A stretch of 64,000 bases of DNA from Drancourtella massiliensis (GTDB taxonomy: Bacteria; Bacillota; Clostridia; Lachnospirales; Lachnospiraceae). The number at the start of each line of letters is the position of its first letter. The first letter of the stretch is position 1. Positions 9,206 through 16,802 of the stretch are shown one piece after another. Made by a program: the position numbers and the translations under genes. The stretch lies in assembly GCF_016900655.1 (NCBI RefSeq), contig NZ_JACJKH010000001.1:124001-188000 (forward strand), given 5' to 3'. The notes under the pieces are model-generated. The model did no database searches. It was not told the origin of the DNA and worked only from the letters and a program-made list of their open reading frames with translations.

Positions 9206-10267
9206 ATGTGGGTGAAATGGTATCGAAGGGGCGTGCTGATCGTGCTTGTGGCGTTTATGCTCCTGGGTGGGAGCTATTGTTTTCTGGAGTGGAAGCAGGG
9301 ACAGTTTGAACAGGAGGTCAGTACATCGGAAATTGACGAAAATCTTGTCATTCCCGGAGGTATGCCGGTGGGGCTTTATCTGGAGACAGACGGTGTGATA
9401 GTTCTTGGGACAGAGGCTGTGGAGGATGCGGACGGGATCGCAAAGGAGCCTGCCAGACATCTGGTAAAACCGGGAGATTACATTGTAGGAGTTGATGAAA
9501 AAGAGATTGGTACGAAAAAAGAGCTTCAGGCGGCGGTGGCCCGGGAAGAAGCAAGTGAAGTTGTCCTTCATCTGCGCAGGGAGGAAGAATACCTGGATGT
9601 GAAGACCGAACTGGTTGACAGTGAAGAGGGAAAGAAACTTGGTATCTGGGTAAAGGACAATGAACAGGGGCTGGGAACGATTACCTTTCTGGACAGTCAG
9701 AGTCATTTTGGCGCGCTTGGACATGGAATCCGTGATACGGATACGAACGAACTTCTGGAAATCGGGGACGGACGCCTTTACACGACCAGCATTCAGGATA
9801 TCCAGAAAGGAAAGGCGGGGGATCCGGGAGGAATGGAAGGCGTGATTGTCTACAATAATTACAATATCCTTGGATCCATCGACCAAAATACCGAGGAAGG
9901 AATTTACGGAACCGTTGACCGGATTGACGCACTGTTTTCGGATCAGGAGCCGGTTCCGGCGGCTGCAAAAAAAGAGGTTCACACCGGAGATGCCGTGATC
10001 CGGTGTGCAGTCAGCGGAGAGGTGGAAGACTACCGGATTCGTATTACAAAAATCGACTGGAATGCCAGGGAAGCAAATAAGGCATTCGTAATCGAGGTGA
10101 CGGACGAAAAGCTCCTCGGCCTGACCGGCGGAATTGTGCAGGGAATGAGCGGAAGCCCGATTCTTCAGGATGGGAAACTGGTGGGGGCAGTAACCCATGT
10201 TTTTGTCCAGAACGCGGCCAGGGGGTACGGGATCTACATCGGGAATATGTTGAACCATGTCAGATAA
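9206..10267 (+). CDS. spoIVB: SpoIVB peptidase (sporulation)
   Basis: A 353-residue serine peptidase (family S55) that in Bacillus is made in the forespore and triggers pro-sigma-K processing in the mother cell. It has an N-terminal membrane anchor (about 8-26), a PDZ domain (about 95-170), and a peptidase domain with GHGIRD (His173) and GMSGSP (313-318). ATG 9206 follows AGGAGG by 7 nt. An in-frame ATG at 9143 lies within the palindrome loop and is rejected. The 5' part is very G-rich (47 G versus 15 C in 9181-9300). Adjacent spo0A is the conserved neighbour. Confidence 0.95.
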   Translation: MWVKWYRRGVLIVLVAFMLLGGSYCFLEWKQGQFEQEVSTSEIDENLVIPGGMPVGLYLETDGVIVLGTEAVEDADGIAKEPARHLVKPGDYIVGVDEKEIGTKKELQAAVAREEASEVVLHLRREEEYLDVKTELVDSEEGKKLGIWVKDNEQGLGTITFLDSQSHFGALGHGIRDTDTNELLEIGDGRLYTTSIQDIQKGKAGDPGGMEGVIVYNNYNILGSIDQNTEEGIYGTVDRIDALFSDQEPVPAAAKKEVHTGDAVIRCAVSGEVEDYRIRITKIDWNAREANKAFVIEVTDEKLLGLTGGIVQGMSGSPILQDGKLVGAVTHVFVQNAARGYGIYIGNMLNHVR

Positions 10268-10287
10268 GGAAAAAGAATGCAGGGAGA

Positions 10288-10294
10288 TGTCGAA
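10288..10294 (+). promoter_or_regulatory. Candidate Spo0A box
   Basis: TGTCGAA matches the core of the Spo0A binding site (TGNCGAA). It lies 20 nt upstream of the spo0A -35 hexamer, a position suited to autoregulation. A 7-bp match alone is weak evidence. Confidence 0.4.
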
Positions 10295-10313
10295 TTGTTA
10301 CGACAGCAATTTC

Positions 10314-10342
10314 TTGATTTGGCAAAATGTGAAATTTATAAT
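10314..10342 (+). promoter_or_regulatory. Promoter of spo0A
   Basis: TTGATT (10314-10319), 17 bp, TATAAT (10337-10342). It starts transcription about 50 nt before ATG 10398. It allows vegetative expression of spo0A independent of spoIVB. Confidence 0.7.
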
Positions 10343-10397
10343 AGTGATCGTAGCGTTTTTTAGGAAAGAATGGGAGAAAGCGGAGGTTGAAAGGAAA

Positions 10398-11186
10398 ATG
10401 GATCAAGTAAATGTAGCGATCGCAGACGACAATGAACGAATGCTGGAACTTTTGGGAAATATTATCACATCGGACAAAGATCTTTCCCTCGTCGGCAAGG
10501 CGAACAATGGGGAAGACGTTTATCAGATTATAAAAACAAAAGAACCTGATGTCGTATTGCTGGATCTGATCATGCCGAAAGTCGACGGGTTAAGTGTGAT
10601 GGACATGGTCAATAAAGACAGGACAATCCAGAAACGGCCAGATTTTATCATTGTTACAGCGGTTGGACAGGAGAAGATTACAGAAGATGCATTCCGCAAA
10701 GGTGCGGCCTACTACATTATGAAGCCATTTCGGAACGAAGTACTGATTGAGAAAATCAAAAGCACAAGATGCAAAAGACATATGGAAGCCCCTATGCAGG
10801 CGATGGAGGTACGAAAGAGAGAAGAAGACGCAAAGCCTCTGGAGACGAGGGTGACTGATATGATCCATGAGATCGGGATTCCGGCACATATCAAAGGATA
10901 TCACTATCTGAGAGATGCGATTATCATGGCGGTGGAAGATATGGATGTTCTGAATGCCATTACGAAAATCCTCTATCCGACGGTAGCTAAAAAGCACCAG
11001 ACAACGGCAAGCAGAGTGGAGCGGGCCATCCGCCACGCCATTGAAGTGGCATGGAGCAGGGGAAAGCTTGATGTTCTGGATGATCTGTTTGGCTATACAG
11101 TAAGCAATGGGAAAGGGAAACCGACCAATTCGGAGTTTATCGCCCTGGTAGCGGATACGATCCGATTAGAATACAAACATCGATAA
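10398..11186 (+). CDS. spo0A: Sporulation master regulator Spo0A
   Basis: A 262-residue response regulator controlling entry into sporulation. The receiver domain has the acidic pair DD (10-11), phospho-acceptor Asp56 in [11 protein letters not shown], and the conserved KPF near 108. The C-terminal DNA-binding domain includes [16 protein letters not shown] (from about residue 204), the Spo0A recognition signature. I chose ATG 10398 (MDQVN) after AAAGGA; an upstream in-frame ATG at 10257 overlaps spoIVB and spans the promoter. Its presence with spoIVB marks the organism as a spore-former. Confidence 0.97.
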   Translation: MDQVNVAIADDNERMLELLGNIITSDKDLSLVGKANNGEDVYQIIKTKEPDVVLLDLIMPKVDGLSVMDMVNKDRTIQKRPDFIIVTAVGQEKITEDAFRKGAAYYIMKPFRNEVLIEKIKSTRCKRHMEAPMQAMEVRKREEDAKPLETRVTDMIHEIGIPAHIKGYHYLRDAIIMAVEDMDVLNAITKILYPTVAKKHQTTASRVERAIRHAIEVAWSRGKLDVLDDLFGYTVSNGKGKPTNSEFIALVADTIRLEYKHR

Positions 11187-11191
11187 ATTCT

Positions 11192-11219
11192 TTGCAAATG
11201 CCGGAAAATGCGGTATAAT
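11192..11219 (+). promoter_or_regulatory. Promoter of glgA
   Basis: TTGCAA (11192-11197), 16 bp, TATAAT (11214-11219). It lies just after the spo0A stop and 38 nt before ATG 11258. Confidence 0.65.
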
Positions 11220-11257
11220 AAGTCCATAGTTTATGTTTTTATTCAGGAGGAAGACTT

Positions 11258-12694
11258 ATGAAGAAAATATTATTTGTAGCATCTGAGTCGGTTCCATTTA
11301 TCAAAACAGGAGGACTGGCAGACGTTGTAGGTTCCTTACCAAAATATTTTGACAAAGAAGAGTACGATGTCAGAGTAATGCTTCCGAAATACATGTGTAT
11401 GAAAGAAGAGTGGAAAGAAAAACTGACATATAAAATACATTTTTATATGGACTTAAACTGGAGAGAGCAGTATGTCGGAATTCTGGAGCTTGTTCATGAG
11501 GGCATTACTTTCTATTTCATCGATAATGAATACTATTTCAACGGATTTACTCCGTACGGCGATACGAAATGGGATATTGAGAAGTTCGCGTTCTTCTCAA
11601 AGGCAGCATTAAGCGCCCTTCCGCTGATTGATTTCCGTCCGGATATCATTCACTGCCATGACTGGCAGACAGGACTTGTTCCGGTTTATCTGGACAATTT
11701 CCGGTACGGCAACGAATTCTTCCGCGGCATCAAGACGGTGATGACGATTCACAACCTCAAGTTCCAGGGAATCTGGGATACGAAGACGGTGAAGGACATC
11801 ACAGGACTTCCGGCATATTATTTCGCGCCGGACAAGCTGGAAGCATACAAAGATGCCAACCTGTTAAAAGGCGGTATCGTTTATGCGGACAAGGTGACGA
11901 CCGTCAGCAATTCCTATGCAGAAGAGATCAAGCAGCCGTTCTACGGAGAGCGCCTGGACGGACTGATGAATGCAAGATCCAACTGTCTGTCCGGTATCGT
12001 AAATGGTCTTGATTATAATGAGTGGAATCCGGCGACGGACCCGATGATCGAGTACCACTACGATGTGACGAATTTCCGCAAGGAAAAGGTAAAGAATAAA
12101 CTTGCGCTTCAGGAGGCACTTGGACTGAATCAGGATAAGAAAACCATGATGATCGGTATCGTATCCCGTCTGACTGACCAGAAGGGATTTGATCTGATTG
12201 CGTATGTGATGGATGAGCTCTGTCAGGATGCGGTTCAGATCGTGGCTCTTGGAACAGGAGAAGAGCGTTACGAAAATATGTTCCGCCACTTTGCATGGAA
12301 ATATCAGGGTAAAGTATCGGCAAATATTTATTATTCTGAGCCGATTTCCCATAAGATTTATGCATCCTGTGATGCCTTTTTGATGCCGTCTCTCTTCGAG
12401 CCGTGCGGACTGAGCCAGCTGATGAGTCTGCGCTACGGTACCGTACCGATTGTCAGAGAGACCGGAGGATTGAAAGATACGGTAGAGCCGTACAATGAAT
12501 TTGAAAAGACAGGGACCGGTTTCAGCTTTGCAAACTACAATGCCCATGAGATGCTTGCAACCATCCGGTACGCGGAGAAGATTTATTATGACAAACGCCG
12601 TGACTGGAACAAGATCGTAGAGCAGGGCATGAAGAAAGACTTCTCCTGGAAGAATTCCGCAAGGCAGTACGAAGAACTTTATGAGAGCCTGTAA
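11258..12694 (+). CDS. glgA: Glycogen (starch) synthase, ADP-glucose type
   Basis: A 478-residue GT5 retaining glycosyltransferase that adds glucose from ADP-glucose to alpha-1,4-glucan. KTGGLADVVGSLPK (from residue 15) binds ADP-glucose, and EPCGLSQLMSLRYGT carries the catalytic Glu and nucleotide contacts. The length is typical. ATG 11258 follows AGGAGGAAG. It is not beside glgB, glgC, glgD or glgP here, so the rest of the pathway must lie elsewhere. C-ending codons are frequent, which suggests good expression. Confidence 0.95.
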   Translation: MKKILFVASESVPFIKTGGLADVVGSLPKYFDKEEYDVRVMLPKYMCMKEEWKEKLTYKIHFYMDLNWREQYVGILELVHEGITFYFIDNEYYFNGFTPYGDTKWDIEKFAFFSKAALSALPLIDFRPDIIHCHDWQTGLVPVYLDNFRYGNEFFRGIKTVMTIHNLKFQGIWDTKTVKDITGLPAYYFAPDKLEAYKDANLLKGGIVYADKVTTVSNSYAEEIKQPFYGERLDGLMNARSNCLSGIVNGLDYNEWNPATDPMIEYHYDVTNFRKEKVKNKLALQEALGLNQDKKTMMIGIVSRLTDQKGFDLIAYVMDELCQDAVQIVALGTGEERYENMFRHFAWKYQGKVSANIYYSEPISHKIYASCDAFLMPSLFEPCGLSQLMSLRYGTVPIVRETGGLKDTVEPYNEFEKTGTGFSFANYNAHEMLATIRYAEKIYYDKRRDWNKIVEQGMKKDFSWKNSARQYEELYESL

Positions 12695-12726
12695 AGAATA
12701 AAACATAGACAGCTTAGGAGTACAAC

Positions 12727-13596
12727 ATGAAAATAAGAGAAAAATTACAATCAGGAAAAGTACATATTTCCTTTGAGGTGTTTCCACCGAAGACGGATGA
12801 CAAATATGAGAGCGTCCTGAAGGCGGTGGACGAGATTGCGACAGTCAAGCCGTCCTTCATCAGCGTCACCTACGGCGCCGGCGGCGGCACAAGCAAGAAT
12901 ACGGTGGGTATCGCATCCCACATTCAGAACGATCTGAAGGTGCCAAGCCTTGCGCACCTGACCTGCGTCTCTTCTACGAAAGCAGAAGTGCGGGAAGTGA
13001 TCAAAAAATTAAAAGAAGAAGGCATTGAAAATGTGCTGGCTCTTCGGGGCGACATTCCGGAGGGAATGGAGTACCCGGCGGAGGACAAGTTCCAGCATGC
13101 CATCGGGCTGATCGAGCTTCTGAAAGAGAGCGGGGATTTCTGCCTTGGCGGAGCCTGCTATCCGGAAGGTCATGTGGAGAGCGCGACTCAGAAGGAGGAT
13201 ATCCGCCACCTGAAAGAAAAGGTGGACTGCGGGCTGGATTTCCTGACGACCCAGATGTTTTTTGACAATCATATCTTATACAACTTCCTGTATAAGATCC
13301 GGGAGGCAGGAATCACGGTTCCGGTGCTTCCGGGCATCATGCCGGTCACAAACAAAAGCCAGATCAAGAGGATCTGTTCACTGTCCGGAACTTATCTGCC
13401 GGAACGGTTCAAAGCAGTGGTAGACCGGTTCGGGGACAACCCGAAAGCAATGCGTCAGGCAGGCGTTGCATACGCGACGGATCAGGTGATCGATCTGATT
13501 GCAAACGGAATCAATAATATCCACATTTATTCCATGAACAAGCCGGAGGTTGCAAGGGCGATCATGGAGAATCTATCGGAGATTGTAGATGAATAG
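12727..13596 (+). CDS. metF: 5,10-methylenetetrahydrofolate reductase
   Basis: A 289-residue flavin enzyme reducing methylene-THF to methyl-THF, the methyl donor for MetH two genes downstream. ISFEVFPPKTD near residue 14, NVLALRGDIP near 101 and QMFFDN near 176 are family motifs. AGGAG precedes the ATG at a good distance. It overlaps the next gene by 8 nt, forming a methionine-synthesis operon. The 32-nt gap before it leaves no room for a SAM riboswitch. Confidence 0.95.
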   Translation: MKIREKLQSGKVHISFEVFPPKTDDKYESVLKAVDEIATVKPSFISVTYGAGGGTSKNTVGIASHIQNDLKVPSLAHLTCVSSTKAEVREVIKKLKEEGIENVLALRGDIPEGMEYPAEDKFQHAIGLIELLKESGDFCLGGACYPEGHVESATQKEDIRHLKEKVDCGLDFLTTQMFFDNHILYNFLYKIREAGITVPVLPGIMPVTNKSQIKRICSLSGTYLPERFKAVVDRFGDNPKAMRQAGVAYATDQVIDLIANGINNIHIYSMNKPEVARAIMENLSEIVDE

Positions 13597-14236
13597 AAAG
13601 ATAAGGGAGGCTGTCCGTTATCTGGGATATGGAAGACATGCGATAGATGAACAGACACTTGCTTTGGTGGAAAGCTCCATGGAGGAGCTTTCTTCCGGGG
13701 TAAGAGAGCGATTCATCTATCGCATTTTTGAATTATCTCAGGAGGGGGAGACCTTGAAAATCGGAGATTGGGAAATCAAAAGCAGAAGCCTTTCTAAAAA
13801 CATGAAAGGATGCAGACAGGCAGCAGTGTTTGCGGCGACTCTTGGGCCGGAAGCTGACCAGATGATCCGCAGGGCTTCTGTGACGGAGATGGCAAAAGCA
13901 GTTGTCCTGCAGGCCTGTGCAGCAGCGCTTCTGGAGGAGTACTGTGACAGCTGTCAGGATCGGATCGCGCAGGAAATGGCAGAAGAAGGAAAATACCTCC
14001 GTCCAAGATTCAGCCCTGGATATGGAGATTTTGATATCTGCCATCAGGAGATGCTTTTGAAGATTCTGCAGGCGGACAAGACCATCGGTCTTACGATGAC
14101 AAAAAGTTTCATGCTGACGCCCACCAAATCGGTGACAGCACTGATCGGAATCAGTATGGAGCAGACGCCCTGTCACAGGCAGGGGTGCGAGGTCTGTGAA
14201 AAGACAGACTGCGCATACAGAAGAGACAGCAAGTAA
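13589..14236 (+). CDS. Stand-alone MetH reactivation-domain protein
   Basis: A 215-residue protein resembling the activation (SAM-binding) domain of cobalamin-dependent methionine synthase, here encoded separately. That domain in long MetH allows reductive methylation of inactive cob(II)alamin with SAM. Visible family features are RPRFSPGYGDFDICHQ (about 148-163) and MTKSFMLTPTKSVTALIGIS, which match the RPAPGYP... P..SV.G region. The C-terminus has four Cys spaced C-x4-C-x2-C-x4-C (PCHRQGCEVCEKTDC), absent from E. coli MetH and suggestive of a metal or Fe-S site (inference). It lies between metF and a metH that lacks this domain. Confidence 0.85.
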   Translation: MNRKIREAVRYLGYGRHAIDEQTLALVESSMEELSSGVRERFIYRIFELSQEGETLKIGDWEIKSRSLSKNMKGCRQAAVFAATLGPEADQMIRRASVTEMAKAVVLQACAAALLEEYCDSCQDRIAQEMAEEGKYLRPRFSPGYGDFDICHQEMLLKILQADKTIGLTMTKSFMLTPTKSVTALIGISMEQTPCHRQGCEVCEKTDCAYRRDSK

Positions 14237-14252
14237 GAAGGAGTGACCAGAT

Positions 14253-16715
14253 ATGAGAGAGCGGCTTGGAAAAGAGCTCCTGTTTTTAGACGGTGGAATG
14301 GGGACACTTTTGCAGGAGAGAGGTTTAAAGCCCGGAGAGCTTCCGGAGACATGGAATCTGAAGAGAAAGGAAGAGATTATCGAGATCCACAGACAGTATT
14401 ATGAGGCCGGGAGCGACATCGTGCTGTCCAATACTTTTGGGGCCAATGCGCTGAAATTTCATGACGAGGACTGTTCTCTGCGGGAGATTATCTTTGCTGC
14501 GGTAGACAATGTCAAGACCGCCAGAGCTTTGGCCGGAAAGGATGACGGCAGACATTACGCGGCGCTGGATATCGGGCCGACGGGAAAGCTGCTTGAGCCA
14601 ATGGGAGATTTGTCCTTTGACGAGGCTTACGAAGCCTTTGCTCAGGCGGCCCGTTATGGAGCTGAGGCAGGGGCGGATCTGATTCACATCGAAACCATGA
14701 GCGATACGTACGAAGTCAAGGCTGCAGTTCTTGCGGCAAAAGAGCAGACCGGTATTCCGGTGTTTGCGACATTGATTTTTGATGAAAGAGGAAAACTGCT
14801 GACCGGGGGCGATGTGACGGGGACAGTGGCCATGCTGGAAGGACTCGGCGTGGATGCTCTTGGAATCAACTGCGGACTGGGACCGGAGCAGATGCTTCCG
14901 ATTTTAAAGGAGATCTGCCGACATGCCAGTGTTCCGGTGATTGTAAAGCCGAATGCGGGTCTTCCAAAGCAGAGAGACGGAAAGACATGCTACGATGTGA
15001 CGCCGGAGATTTTTGCGGGATGGATGAAGCAGCTTGTGGAGACCGGAGCCTGCATCATTGGTGGATGCTGTGGTACGACCCCGGCTCATATCCGGGCCAT
15101 GACAAAGGCATGCAGGGGTATGCAGATCCAGGTTCCAACGGAAAAAACGGAGACGATTGTTTCCTCCTACGGACAGGCTGTGGTACTTGGCGACTGCCCG
15201 GTGATTATTGGAGAGCGGATCAATCCGACCGGAAAGAAACGCTTCAAACAGGCGTTAAAAGAGCATGATATTGATTATATTTTAAAGGAAGGCATCTGCC
15301 AGCAGGAGCAGGGAGCCCATATTCTGGACGTCAATGTGGGCCTGCCGGATATTGATGAGCCGGCCATGATGGAGGAAGTTGTAAAGGAGCTTCAGGGCAT
15401 TACGAGCCTGCCGCTGCAGATTGATACGGTGGATCAAAGAGCCATGGAGCGCGCCATGCGGATTTATAATGGAAAGCCGATGGTCAATTCCGTCAGCGGA
15501 AAACAGGAATCCATGGCCATGGTCTTCCCGCTTGTGAAAAAATACGGCGGTGTGGTGATCGGCCTTGCACTGGATGAAAACGGAATTCCAAAGACCGCCG
15601 AAGGACGTGTGGAAGTAGCCGGAAAGATTATCCGGGAGGCTGCAAAGTACGGAATCAGGCCGAAAGACATTGTCATTGATGTGCTGACCATGACTATCAG
15701 TTCCGAGCCGGAAGGAGCCATCACGGTGCTTCAGGCACTGGAGATGGTACGGAAGAAATACCATGTCCGCACGGTGCTTGGCGTGTCCAATATTTCCTTC
15801 GGGCTTCCGTACCGCCCGGCAGTAAACTCCGTCTTTTATGCCCTTGCCATGCAGAAAGGCCTGACCGCGGGCATCATCAATCCGGGATCCGAAGAGATGA
15901 TGAAGGCCTACCGTTCCTATCTAGCGTTGATGAACTTTGATAAAAACTGTGAAGCGTATATTGCGGCGTATGCAGATTATAAACCGGCCGGACCGGCCCG
16001 GACAGGCAGTCCGGCATCCGGGAAGACAGACAGTGCCGGCGGTGCTTCCGGAACTGGAAACGACCGGAAAACCGGGGAGATGGATCTGCGTTACACCATT
16101 GAGCGGGGGCTGAAAGAGGAATCAGGCCGTCTGGCAAAAGCCCTTGCAGAGACGGAGGAGCCTCTTTCCATTATCAATCAGCATCTGATTCCGGCCCTTG
16201 ACACGGTGGGAAAACGGTTTGAGCAGGGAACGCTGTTCCTTCCGCAGCTTTTGATGAGTGCGGATGCGGCGAAAGAGGCCTTTGCGGTACTCAAGGATAC
16301 GATGGAACAAAGCGGCATTGTACAGGAGAAAAACGGAAAAATCATTCTTGCCACGGTCAAGGGCGACATCCACGATATTGGGAAAAATATCGTCAAAGTG
16401 CTGCTGGAAAATTACGGATTTGATGTGATTGACCTGGGAAAAGACGTGGATCCGGAGCGGATCGTGGAAACAGCGGTCAAAGAGGACATCCGCCTGGTGG
16501 GATTAAGCGCTCTGATGACAACGACCGTGGTCAATATGGAGGAAACCATCCGGCTGCTCCGAAAAGAAAAGCCGGACTGCCAGGTTATGGTGGGCGGAGC
16601 GGTGCTCAATCAGGAGTATGCAGACATGATCGGAGCGGATTTTTACGGGAAAGACGCCATGCAGTCCGTCCATTTTGCGCAGAAAGTCCTGCATTCCGGG
16701 GAGAAGGAATCTTGA
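14253..16715 (+). CDS. metH: Cobalamin-dependent methionine synthase, no activation domain
   Basis: An 820-residue enzyme transferring the methyl group of methyl-THF to homocysteine. Domains in order: homocysteine-binding barrel (about 1-290) with zinc ligands Cys207, Cys272 and Cys273; pterin-binding domain (about 305-570) starting VIIGERINPTGKK; a Gly/Ser/Thr/Ala-rich linker near 580-600; B12 cap helices (about 605-690); and cobalamin-binding domain (700-820) with D-x-H-x-x-G at 705-710. The usual 330-residue activation domain is missing; the preceding gene probably supplies it. The TGA stop lies inside the -35 box of alaS. Confidence 0.94.
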   Translation: MRERLGKELLFLDGGMGTLLQERGLKPGELPETWNLKRKEEIIEIHRQYYEAGSDIVLSNTFGANALKFHDEDCSLREIIFAAVDNVKTARALAGKDDGRHYAALDIGPTGKLLEPMGDLSFDEAYEAFAQAARYGAEAGADLIHIETMSDTYEVKAAVLAAKEQTGIPVFATLIFDERGKLLTGGDVTGTVAMLEGLGVDALGINCGLGPEQMLPILKEICRHASVPVIVKPNAGLPKQRDGKTCYDVTPEIFAGWMKQLVETGACIIGGCCGTTPAHIRAMTKACRGMQIQVPTEKTETIVSSYGQAVVLGDCPVIIGERINPTGKKRFKQALKEHDIDYILKEGICQQEQGAHILDVNVGLPDIDEPAMMEEVVKELQGITSLPLQIDTVDQRAMERAMRIYNGKPMVNSVSGKQESMAMVFPLVKKYGGVVIGLALDENGIPKTAEGRVEVAGKIIREAAKYGIRPKDIVIDVLTMTISSEPEGAITVLQALEMVRKKYHVRTVLGVSNISFGLPYRPAVNSVFYALAMQKGLTAGIINPGSEEMMKAYRSYLALMNFDKNCEAYIAAYADYKPAGPARTGSPASGKTDSAGGASGTGNDRKTGEMDLRYTIERGLKEESGRLAKALAETEEPLSIINQHLIPALDTVGKRFEQGTLFLPQLLMSADAAKEAFAVLKDTMEQSGIVQEKNGKIILATVKGDIHDIGKNIVKVLLENYGFDVIDLGKDVDPERIVETAVKEDIRLVGLSALMTTTVVNMEETIRLLRKEKPDCQVMVGGAVLNQEYADMIGADFYGKDAMQSVHFAQKVLHSGEKES

Positions 16716-16740
16716 CACCTTCCGTGCAATCCAGTATGAT
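16712..16740 (+). promoter_or_regulatory. Promoter of alaS
   Basis: A perfect TTGACA (16712-16717), 17 bp, and TATGAT (16735-16740). The metH stop codon TGA (16713-16715) is embedded in the -35 hexamer. The leader of about 55 nt is too short for a T-box. Confidence 0.8.
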
Positions 16741-16802
16741 TAATAAGATAAGCAAAAGAAGAGAGAACGCTTGAAATATACAATGAGGAGGCAGACAGCG
16801 TC

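Noticed and set aside
10257-10397. N-terminal extension of Spo0A from an upstream ATG
   Set aside because: It spans the spo0A promoter and overlaps spoIVB; the receiver domain begins properly at 10398.
12695-12726. SAM or cobalamin riboswitch before metF
   Set aside because: The gap is 32 nt, too short for either.
16716-16802. T-box leader for alaS
   Set aside because: Only about 87 nt lie between metH and alaS, and neither specifier loop nor a terminator is present.
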